Assembly: GCA_023231265.1 (NCBI GenBank)
Contig: JALNVT010000181.1
Coordinates: 1 to 5,168 of the forward strand
Origin: Sphaerochaetaceae bacterium
GTDB taxonomy: Bacteria; Spirochaetota; Spirochaetia; Sphaerochaetales; Sphaerochaetaceae
DNA: 5,168 bases
Direction of reading: 5' to 3'
The position numbers and the translations under genes were made by a program. Shown here piece after piece: positions 1 to 4,548 of the stretch (position 1 is its first letter; every line of letters starts with the position of its first letter). The notes under the pieces were generated by a model, which saw nothing but the letters and a program-made list of their open reading frames with translations, was not told where the DNA came from and made no database searches.

Positions 1-1
1 A

Positions 2-115
2 ACTCCTGTTGGAAGAATGGAGACTGATGTGGAGAAGTTAACTTTCTTCTATAAACATGGCTACAACTTAATGGAAAGAGAGCTTCCTAAATTAAAAGAA
101 TACATGGAAAAATAG
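2..115 (+). CDS. C-terminal fragment, possibly patatin-like phospholipase
   Basis: An open frame enters from the left edge and ends at TAG (113-115), giving the last 37 residues of a protein. The segment contains GRMETDVEKLTFFYKHGY followed by a charged amphipathic tail ending KEYMEK. From memory, an Arg-x-Glu-x-(D/N)-x-(E/D)-K-L-x-x-(L/F)-Y-x-x-G-(Y/R) pattern is typical of the C-terminal tail of bacterial patatin-family (YjjU-like) proteins, after the catalytic Ser/Asp domain. That suggests a serine lipid acyl hydrolase, but the catalytic part lies outside the window, so the assignment is tentative. It could be another protein with a helical C-terminus. No convincing terminator follows: the T7 run at 141-147 has no stem in front of it. 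Confidence 0.5.
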   Translation, partial: TPVGRMETDVEKLTFFYKHGYNLMERELPKLKEYMEK

Positions 116-224
116 AATCAATAGAAAACAACGACAATAGTTTTTTTATACATCATCAATGTAATAACTTAACCTATGTTATGTCATTAGCATTGAGGGT
201 GTTTTAATTTAAATGTTGCAAAAA

Positions 225-249
225 GTAACAAAAATAGCTATTTTGTTAC
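225..249. promoter_or_regulatory. Near-perfect 25-bp dyad, possible operator
   Basis: The core AAAATAGCTATTTT (231-244) is a perfect 14-bp palindrome. It is flanked by GTAAC (225-229) and its complement GTTAC (245-249), with a single extra A at 230 breaking symmetry. It lies 37 bp upstream of the -35 box of the promoter at 287-316, where an activator or repressor dimer could bind. As RNA on the + strand it would form a hairpin but has no T-run after it. On the - strand a T5 run follows, yet no leftward gene exists there to terminate. The function is inferred only from symmetry and position. Confidence 0.4.
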
Positions 250-286
250 AAATATAAGCAAGTCTTTCAGAAAACAGGACTTAGTT

Positions 287-316
287 TTGACAGAAGTTAC
301 ATGCATAGCTTATCAT
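287..316 (+). promoter_or_regulatory. Sigma70-type promoter for the secreted-protein pair
   Basis: The -35 hexamer TTGACA (287-292) is a perfect consensus. The -10 hexamer TATCAT (311-316) matches five of six positions. The spacer is 18 bp. This predicts a transcript start near 323, leaving a leader of about 73 nt before the ATG at 396. It is the best promoter match I found in the window and would drive the two abutting genes at 396-953 and 954-1532 together. Confidence 0.6.
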
Positions 317-322
317 GAACCC

Positions 323-376
323 GTTAGATATAAGGAAGACGATGATGTCTGTTTGACATTTACCTTATTTTTTAAC
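323..376 (+). promoter_or_regulatory. Structured 5' leader of the secreted-protein pair
   Basis: From the predicted transcript start, three nested complementary segments can stack into one long hairpin: GTTAGA (323-328) with TTTAAC (371-376, one G-U pair), ATAAGG (330-335) with CCTTAT (363-368), and an apical ATGTC (345-349) with GACAT (355-359). The ribosome-binding sequence AAGGA (377-381) starts at the base of the fold. A competing small hairpin, AGAC (337-340) with GTCT (347-350), shares bases with the apical stem. Six T residues (368-373) follow the inner stem, so an attenuator-like reading is also possible. No known riboswitch class is recognised. Confidence 0.35.
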
Positions 377-395
377 AAGGAAAAATTATAAAATT

Positions 396-953
396 ATGAA
401 AAAACTACTGCTACTGATATTTTTATTTATTACATTTACAGCAATTCCATTATTTGCAGAGACAAGTAATGTGACTGTTGAAGGTAGTGTTTCTGAGCAG
501 GAATATGATTTCTCTTTATTATATGGTGATGCAATTCAAAATTCTGTTGTAAATATAGATGCAAATTACAATCTTACAGATGATGCAAGAACAAATACTT
601 TTAGCATAAAACGAACTTCAGGAAACATGAATACAGCTCTGAAGGTAACCGTTAAGATTCAAACCAAAAACTTTGAGGGAACCACTATTGAAGGAAGATT
701 TCGACAGGTAACACCAGTCGCTCCTTATGTAGTTCTGGATTATACCAATAATGGGGATGATGACGCATTCCTCAGTTATTACGATATTATTCAATCTGAT
801 GATAAAACTGTAACAGAATTCTCTTTTGATGTACCAGCAGGTCCAAATACAGAAGAAGCAAATGTTGCTGGATTCTATCTAGCAATAGATGGAAATAAAG
901 ATGTTCCTGCAGGTATTTTCACAAGTACCGTCAATGTGGAGTTTATATTTTAG
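396..953 (+). CDS. Secreted beta-rich protein of unknown function, paralogue 1
   Basis: This is a 185-residue exported protein that I do not recognise as a named family. Residues 1-21 form a Sec signal peptide (KK, a leucine/isoleucine/phenylalanine core, then IPLFA) with likely type I cleavage after Ala21. The mature part has no cysteine, is acidic and shows alternating hydrophobic patterns expected of beta strands. It shares blocks with its downstream neighbour: LLYGD (41-45), RTSGNMN (73-79), a strand VTVKI, and a C-terminal VPAGIFTSTVNVEF (170-183). The last block resembles the closing 'PAG-x-(Y/F)-x-(S/D)-x-V-x-V' strand of pilin-like and spore-coat-U-like beta sandwiches, but no chaperone or usher gene is in the window. 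AAGGA lies 14 nt before the ATG, which is a long spacing. Its stop abuts the next ATG, implying co-translation. Likely location is the periplasm or cell surface. Confidence 0.8.
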   Translation: MKKLLLLIFLFITFTAIPLFAETSNVTVEGSVSEQEYDFSLLYGDAIQNSVVNIDANYNLTDDARTNTFSIKRTSGNMNTALKVTVKIQTKNFEGTTIEGRFRQVTPVAPYVVLDYTNNGDDDAFLSYYDIIQSDDKTVTEFSFDVPAGPNTEEANVAGFYLAIDGNKDVPAGIFTSTVNVEFIF

Positions 954-1532
954 ATGAAAACAATAAAAATGAAAAAAATATATACCATATTAATTGTATC
1001 AATTTTAGCAATGGCTGCCGCCTTTGCTTTGAATGAGACAAAAGTTATTTATGTTACAGGAACAGTGAATCCTCTGAGTTATACTTTTTATTTGGTATAT
1101 GGAGATAATGATTCTGTTGTTCAAGAAGAAGACAACATAGCAACAAAATATGATTTATCAATACCCAATGAAACAGAAATGTTCAGAATACATAGATCAT
1201 CTGGTAACCTAAATGATGATTTGGTTATGACTGTTGATATAACAGCCAATCCTTTTGTGGGTTCCTTTGATAGAATTGATGATTATGAATTAGCTTTGAT
1301 CCCTGAAATTATTTTAGATACAAATTATGAAGGTCAGGCTTTCTTAGATTACAATTATCTCGATACAGTTAAGACCTATCGCAAGAAGTTCAATGTATAT
1401 GTAGAGAGCGGTTACAACAGTGAGGAGACTGATATTGTTGGTTTCCACCTATTGATACCTGGAGATAATACAGTTCCTGCTGGTGATTTCTCAAGTTTGA
1501 TTCAAATCGAATATACATACGATACAAGATAA
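954..1532 (+). CDS. Secreted beta-rich protein of unknown function, paralogue 2
   Basis: A 192-residue exported paralogue of the preceding gene. The signal peptide spans residues 1-26 (MKTIKMKKIY, hydrophobic core, AAAFA) with likely cleavage after Ala26. Blocks shared with paralogue 1 in the same order are VYGD (48-51), RSSGNLN (81-87), MTVDI (92-96), PEIILD (117-122), IVGFHLLIPGDNTVPAGDF (161-179) and a final IQIEYTY. The mature protein has no cysteine. The ATG directly follows the upstream stop (TAGATG at 951-956), with GGAG (938-941) inside the upstream gene 12 nt away. This favours coupled translation and the 954 start. An alternative ATG at 969 would give the more usual MKKIY start but has no ribosome-binding site. 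Identity between the copies is only moderate, so the duplication is old or they have specialised, perhaps as partner subunits. The function is unknown. Confidence 0.8.
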   Translation: MKTIKMKKIYTILIVSILAMAAAFALNETKVIYVTGTVNPLSYTFYLVYGDNDSVVQEEDNIATKYDLSIPNETEMFRIHRSSGNLNDDLVMTVDITANPFVGSFDRIDDYELALIPEIILDTNYEGQAFLDYNYLDTVKTYRKKFNVYVESGYNSEETDIVGFHLLIPGDNTVPAGDFSSLIQIEYTYDTR

Positions 1533-1565
1533 ATCTTAAATTTAAATTTTTAGATTATGATATTT

Positions 1566-1587
1566 TTCCAATACAGTGCAATTGGAA
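1566..1587 (+). other. Stem-loop in 3' untranslated region
   Basis: TTCCAAT (1566-1572) and ATTGGAA (1581-1587) form a perfect 7-bp stem with an 8-nt loop. It sits between the stop codon of the second secreted-protein gene and the terminator hairpin six bases further on. It has no T-run of its own. It could protect the transcript from 3' exonucleases or be part of a 3'-derived small RNA. An AT-only near-palindrome at 1532-1556 (AATCT...AGATT around AAATTTAAATTT) precedes it. Confidence 0.45.
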
Positions 1588-1592
1588 CATAC

Positions 1593-1623
1593 AAGCGGGA
1601 TGCAGTAAATGCATCCTGTTTTT
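1593..1623 (+). terminator. Rho-independent terminator of the secreted-protein pair
   Basis: The stem AAGCGGGATGCA (1593-1604) pairs with TGCATCCTGTTT (1610-1621) around the loop GTAAA. The central seven pairs (GGATGCA/TGCATCC) are perfect, and two G-U pairs lie further out. A T5 run (1619-1623) follows. This is a classic intrinsic terminator, about 60 bp after the stop at 1532, and it separates the pair from oppA. Confidence 0.85.
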
Positions 1624-1650
1624 GGTTTAAAAGATACAATCTAGAAGATA

Positions 1651-1749
1651 ATGGCTGAACACACCCCTATATATGTACAACAAAATGAAGGTAATGTCTG
1701 TATTTACAGGCAAAAAAAAGCTTTCTTGTATCAATCCCTATACTTTTAG
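1651..1749 (+). CDS. Candidate 32-residue leader ORF upstream of oppA
   Basis: An ATG at 1651 opens 32 codons (starting MAEHTPIYVQQ, ending YQSLYF) and stops at TAG 1747-1749. Its ribosome-binding sequence is weak (AGAAG, 3 nt before the ATG). It has no signal peptide, no recognisable motif and a single cysteine. In AT-rich DNA a 32-codon ORF is longer than usual but can arise by chance. The only positional support is that its stop lies in the loop of the CCCTA/TAGGG hairpin (1736-1754), an arrangement seen in translated attenuator leaders. Probably spurious or regulatory. Confidence 0.2.
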   Translation: MAEHTPIYVQQNEGNVCIYRQKKAFLYQSLYF

Positions 1750-1758
1750 TAGGGTTTT
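1736..1758 (+). promoter_or_regulatory. CCCTA/TAGGG hairpin with T-run in the oppA upstream region
   Basis: CCCTA (1736-1740) pairs with TAGGG (1750-1754) around a 9-nt loop, followed by TTTT (1755-1758), a short terminator-like element. A second CCCTA (1788-1792), immediately before the oppA ribosome-binding site, could pair with the same TAGGG instead. If transcription starts upstream of 1736, the two pairings are mutually exclusive. The stem is only five pairs, so this is suggestive rather than firm. Confidence 0.3.
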
Positions 1759-1767
1759 ATATATATT
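1739..1767 (+). promoter_or_regulatory. Possible oppA promoter
   Basis: TATACT (1739-1744, three of six matches to the -35 consensus) and TATATT (1762-1767, five of six to the -10) are separated by 17 bp, predicting a start near 1774 and a short leader of about 33 nt. The -35 match is weak and the region is AT-rich, so confidence is low. One of the three CCCTATA copies (1736-1742) overlaps the proposed -35, where a bound regulator would block transcription. Confidence 0.25.
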
Positions 1768-1793
1768 TAGCATAGCAATAATTTAATCCCTAT

Positions 1794-1798
1794 AGGAG
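1794..1798 (+). promoter_or_regulatory. oppA ribosome-binding site
   Basis: AGGAG lies 8 nt before the ATG at 1807, the best-spaced ribosome-binding site in the window, and it fixes the oppA start. It overlaps the 8-bp palindrome CCTATAGG (1789-1796), so part of it could be hidden by pairing or by a bound protein. Confidence 0.8.
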
Positions 1799-1806
1799 TT
1801 GTATAA

Positions 1807-3453
1807 ATGAAAAAGTCAATGTTATTGATATTAGCTTCAATATTAACAATCAGTTCAGTGTTTGCAGGCGGTTCTAAAGAACAAGCTGCTTCAGCTGTAG
1901 AAAATGAAATTAAAATAAATGAAACAAAAACAAATGAAAATATAAAAGACGACAAAGTTGTCTTCACTCTATCTAATGGAGCCGAACCAGAATCATTGGA
2001 TCCTGCAGAGATTCAGGGAACACCTGAACATAGAATCTACATGACACTATTTGAAGGTCTTGTTTCAATAGACCCAAAAACAGGTAATGCTGCTCCTGGA
2101 GTAGCTGAATCTTGGGATGTGAATGAGGATGATACTCAGTATACATTCCATTTAAGAAAAACAACTTGGTCTGACGGAGTTCCAATAACAGCTGATGATG
2201 TTGTCTATTCTTGGTTGAGAGAACTCAATCCTGAAACAGGTGCACCTGCTTCTTGGTTCCCAGGAAGATTTGTAGTTGGAGCTGAGGCTTACAACTCAGG
2301 TGAAGCATCATCTGATGCAGTTCAGATCAGAGCACTTGATGATTACACTTTCCAAGTTGATCTTATAGGACCATTCCCATTCTTCATCGATGCATTGGAA
2401 CATTATTCATTTGCAATAGTACCAAAGCACACAATTGAAGAGTTTGGTGATAAATGGACATCGGTAGAGAATATTGTATCAAACGGACCTTTTGTTCTTG
2501 AAGAAAGAGTTCCTCAATCATACATATCTGTTGTTCCAAATGATAAATATTGGGATAAAGATAATGTAAAACTTGATAGAGTTGTTATTCTAACAACTGA
2601 TGATGAGAATACAAGTTACAACATGTACATCAATAATGAAATTGACTGGCTAACTAATGTTCCAACAGATAAAATTGATTCTGCTAAGATGAAAGACTCT
2701 TATCATGTCAACGCACAGTTGGGTACATATTATTTCAACTTCCAAATCAAGAAATTCCCTCTAGATAACATTTTAGTTAGAAAAGCTATCCAATATGCAA
2801 TTGATAGAGATGCAATAGTTGAGGGAGTTACAAGAGCTGGTGAGGTACCCGCTTGGGGACTCGTTCCGCCTCTAGCAGATTATCCTACACTGGACAAACC
2901 TTTTGCTGATGATGAGGAAGCAACTGCAATGGCTCAGGAATATCTAGCAGAAGCTGGTTATCCCAATGGCGTTGGATTACCTACAATCACACTGCTGTAC
3001 AATACATCCGACAGTCATAAGAAAGTAGCTGAATTCATACAGCAAGAATTGAAATCAAAACTTGGTATCAAGATTGAACTTGTGAATGAAGAATGGGGAA
3101 CCTATATAGCAGATAAATCTTCTGGTAACTATATGCTAGGAAGAGCTGGTTGGTATGGTGATTTCCAAGACCCAACAACATTCTTAAATGTTTTCACAAC
3201 AGCTGCTGCAAGTGGTGGACAGTTTGCAAGTGCCGAATATGATGATTTATTAGAAAGAGCTTCCTTAACAAAAACTCCTTCCACTAGATTGGATTTACTT
3301 AGACAGGCAGAAGAGCTACTTGTAAATGAAGATGCTGCAATCATGCCAATATATTACTTTGTAACTTCAAACATGATTGATACAGATAAATGGGGCGGAT
3401 GGTACCAGAATACAATGGATTATCACCCACTAAAAGATATCTATCTTAAATAA
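1807..3453 (+). CDS. oppA: Periplasmic oligopeptide-binding protein OppA
   Basis: This is the extracytoplasmic binding subunit of an ABC oligopeptide importer (SBP_bac_5 family), 548 residues, close to the usual OppA length. Residues 1-20 are a signal peptide ending SSVFA, probably cut before GGSKE. There is no lipobox cysteine, so the protein should be free in the periplasm. A hydrophilic linker (about 21-50) precedes the fold. Family blocks are LSNGAEPESLDP (55-66), LFEGL (81-85), GVAESWD (98-104), FHLRKTTWSDGVPIT (114-128), DVVYSW (131-136), LLYNTSDSHKKVAEF and LVNEEWGTY. The RAGWYGDFQDPTTFLN block aligns with enterobacterial RAGWCADYNEPTSFLN. Its Arg446 and Asp452 correspond to the Arg413 and Asp419 associated with ligand binding in Salmonella OppA, where the Asp contacts the peptide amino terminus. 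AGGAG 8 nt upstream supports the start. No permease or ATPase genes flank it, so it is an orphan binding protein. Tandem stops (TAATAA) end it. Dipeptide or signal-peptide (pheromone-type) ligands are alternatives. Confidence 0.93.
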   Translation: MKKSMLLILASILTISSVFAGGSKEQAASAVENEIKINETKTNENIKDDKVVFTLSNGAEPESLDPAEIQGTPEHRIYMTLFEGLVSIDPKTGNAAPGVAESWDVNEDDTQYTFHLRKTTWSDGVPITADDVVYSWLRELNPETGAPASWFPGRFVVGAEAYNSGEASSDAVQIRALDDYTFQVDLIGPFPFFIDALEHYSFAIVPKHTIEEFGDKWTSVENIVSNGPFVLEERVPQSYISVVPNDKYWDKDNVKLDRVVILTTDDENTSYNMYINNEIDWLTNVPTDKIDSAKMKDSYHVNAQLGTYYFNFQIKKFPLDNILVRKAIQYAIDRDAIVEGVTRAGEVPAWGLVPPLADYPTLDKPFADDEEATAMAQEYLAEAGYPNGVGLPTITLLYNTSDSHKKVAEFIQQELKSKLGIKIELVNEEWGTYIADKSSGNYMLGRAGWYGDFQDPTTFLNVFTTAAASGGQFASAEYDDLLERASLTKTPSTRLDLLRQAEELLVNEDAAIMPIYYFVTSNMIDTDKWGGWYQNTMDYHPLKDIYLK

Positions 3454-3470
3454 TAAACAACCATATTAAG

Positions 3471-3510
3471 AAAAAGCCATTCGATCATATATAGATTGAA
3501 TGGCTTTTTT
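3471..3510. terminator. Bidirectional terminator between oppA and recR
   Basis: AAAAAGCCATTCGATC (3471-3486) pairs with GATTGAATGGCTTTTT (3494-3509) over 16 positions with one G-U pair, around the loop ATATATA. On the + strand the stem leads into T6 (3505-3510), ending oppA. On the - strand it leads into T5, ending the dnaX-ybaB-recR transcript. Its position between convergent genes fits a shared terminator. Confidence 0.92.
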
Positions 3511-3529
3511 ACTGTGCTATTTTTAAAAT

Positions 3530-4117
3530 TTAAAACTTAATTCTACCTCTTAGAGATCTAGCTATAGTTGTTTTATCAGCGTATTCAAGATCTCCTCCAA
3601 TAGGAAGTCCACTTGCAAGACGTGTTATTTCAACACCTTTGTCCTTCAAGATATGTTTTAGGTAAAGAGCTGTAGTATCACCTTCTTCTGTAGGATTTGT
3701 TGCAATGATGACCTCTTTGAAATCACCTTCATCAATTCTCTTAAGAAGTTTTGTAAAACTCAATTTCTCAGGACCCACTCCCTCAAGAGGGTTGATAGCT
3801 CCTCCTAGAACATGGAACAGACCATCATAGACACCACTTGTAGTAAGAGTTATTACATCTTGGGGTTGTTCTATGATGCATAGCTTTGTTCTGTCTCTAA
3901 GGTTATCTGTGCATATCTCACAGGGATCGGACTCAGTAAAACTACCGCAGATACTGCAGTTTTTAATTTTGCTTTGAATTGTACTAATTTCTTCTCCTAG
4001 AATATTGTTATAAGCAGGATCAGTATTTATCAAGTGATAAGCTAGACGTGAGGCAGTTTTTGGACCAATGCCTGGCAATCTACTTAATGATTCAATTAGT
4101 TCATTTAATGCAGTCAT
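3530..4117 (-). CDS. recR: Recombination mediator protein RecR
   Basis: RecR acts with RecO (and RecF) to load RecA onto single-stranded DNA at gaps during recombinational repair. The 195-residue protein is the expected length and complete. Domains in order are: a helix-hairpin-helix DNA-binding motif RLPGIGPKTASRLAYHL (13-29); a four-cysteine zinc finger Cys54-x2-Cys57 and Cys66-x2-Cys69; a Toprim domain from about Cys80 to 175 with EQPQDV, an HVLGGAINPLEGVGPEKL block and ATNPTEEGDTTALYL; and the closing RLASGLPIGGDLEYADKTT segment. All hallmark residues are intact. Its ATG directly follows the ybaB stop (TAGATG, zero spacing), and only a weak GGA nine bases upstream could serve as ribosome-binding site, so translation is probably coupled to ybaB. 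It is the last gene of the leftward operon. Confidence 0.97.
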   Translation of the reverse strand: MTALNELIESLSRLPGIGPKTASRLAYHLINTDPAYNNILGEEISTIQSKIKNCSICGSFTESDPCEICTDNLRDRTKLCIIEQPQDVITLTTSGVYDGLFHVLGGAINPLEGVGPEKLSFTKLLKRIDEGDFKEVIIATNPTEEGDTTALYLKHILKDKGVEITRLASGLPIGGDLEYADKTTIARSLRGRIKF

Positions 4118-4432
4118 CTAGTTTTGTCCAAACAAATTACCAAGAGAACCAGCCATCTGAGTACTCTCAGCTTTTAGTTTGTCTTGTAAATTTTGTGATG
4201 CGCTATTGAATGCAGCAGCGATTAACACTTGAAGAGTGTCTACATCTGTTGGATCAACAATAGCTGGATCGATTTTAATATCTGTGATTTTATACTTACC
4301 ATTGATGGTAATCTCAACCATTCCTGCACCTGCATTACCAGTTGCAAAAGTTGTCTCTAATTTTGCTTGCATTTCATTTACATTCTTCTGTAAATCCTTC
4401 ATGCCTCTCATCATATCAAATGGGTTGCTCAT
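4118..4432 (-). CDS. ybaB: YbaB/EbfC nucleoid-associated DNA-binding protein
   Basis: A 104-residue member of the YbaB/EbfC family: small cytoplasmic dimeric proteins that bind DNA and coat the nucleoid. An N-terminal helix (MSNPFDMMRGMKDLQKNVNE and onward, about 1-28) with the usual Met-rich start is followed by a beta segment with GAGMVEITINGKYKITDIKID (35-55). The typical helix-breaking DPTDVDTL (61-68) leads to the C-terminal helix and a glycine-containing tail (GSLGNLFGQN). The position between dnaX and recR is the classical arrangement and supports the call. The start is the only ATG/GTG/TTG after the upstream in-frame stop. However, the sole strong ribosome-binding sequence (GGAGG) lies 37 nt upstream with a hairpin in between, which is unusual. 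Confidence 0.95.
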   Translation of the reverse strand: MSNPFDMMRGMKDLQKNVNEMQAKLETTFATGNAGAGMVEITINGKYKITDIKIDPAIVDPTDVDTLQVLIAAAFNSASQNLQDKLKAESTQMAGSLGNLFGQN

Positions 4433-4446
4433 ATTATTCTTTATAA

Positions 4447-4474
4447 AAACATCTGTAGATGTTTCTTTTCCTCC
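4447..4474 (-). promoter_or_regulatory. ybaB leader: distant GGAGG plus hairpin
   Basis: Read leftward, GGAGG (4474-4470) is followed by a perfect 18-bp dyad, AAACATCTACAGATGTTT (4464-4447), then 14 nt to the ATG at 4432. No consensus ribosome-binding site is nearer than 37 nt. Folding the dyad would shorten the path from GGAGG to the ATG to roughly 15-19 nt, as in phage T4 leaders where a hairpin brings the two together. An in-frame stop further upstream and the lack of start codons exclude an N-terminal extension starting near GGAGG. Confidence 0.4.
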
Positions 4475-4484
4475 GTAAGGTATT

Positions 4485-4506
4485 TATGGGTAATTACTTA
4501 CCCATA
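4485..4506. promoter_or_regulatory. 22-bp inverted repeat between dnaX and ybaB
   Basis: TATGGGTAA (4485-4493) and TTACCCATA (4498-4506) form a perfect 9-bp stem with loop TTAC. A T6 run (4509-4514) follows on the + strand, so it resembles an intrinsic terminator for rightward transcription, although no rightward gene precedes it. In the leftward operon direction no T-run follows. There it would be an intercistronic hairpin, an operator, or the 5' end of a ybaB-recR transcript. Confidence 0.45.
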
Positions 4507-4511
4507 TATTT

Positions 4512-4538
4512 TTTATATTAGATTGAAACAAAATTCAA
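4512..4538 (-). promoter_or_regulatory. Weak candidate promoter for ybaB-recR
   Basis: Read leftward, TTGAAT (4538-4533) could be a -35 box and TATAAA (4517-4512) a -10 box, but the spacer is only 15 bp, shorter than the preferred 17. If used, transcription would start about where the 4485-4506 inverted repeat begins. The 116-bp gap between dnaX and ybaB, large beside the zero-gap ybaB-recR junction, is the main reason to consider an internal promoter. Confidence 0.2.
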
Positions 4539-4548
4539 GAAGAAAAAA

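Noticed and set aside
141..147. T7 run after the left-edge gene as a terminator
   Set aside because: The preceding bases contain only a direct repeat (CAATAG) and no inverted repeat able to form a stem.
260..282. AAGTC...GACTT inverted repeat upstream of the promoter
   Set aside because: Only five pairs around a 13-nt loop with no T-run. Such repeats are expected by chance in a few hundred bases.
353..358. Second TTGACA as a -35 box close to the 396 gene
   Set aside because: No acceptable -10 lies 16-18 bp downstream. The first TATAAA is 28 bp away, and the bases form part of the leader hairpin.
1767..1967. Leftward 66-codon ORF with a hydrophobic start overlapping the oppA 5' end
   Set aside because: It is antisense to the oppA signal peptide and linker. 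The hydrophobicity is a mirror of the real coding strand, and it has no supporting context.
1973..2185. Leftward 70-codon ORF inside oppA
   Set aside because: It lies wholly antisense to conserved OppA family blocks and has no recognisable motif.
3129..3344. Leftward 71-codon ORF inside oppA
   Set aside because: Antisense shadow of the conserved RAGW...PTTFLN region. The Ser/Ala richness reflects the complement of acidic and alanine codons.
4236..4478. Rightward 80-codon hydrophobic ORF opposite ybaB
   Set aside because: It is antisense to a well-conserved YbaB protein, and its apparent membrane character comes from the complementary frame.
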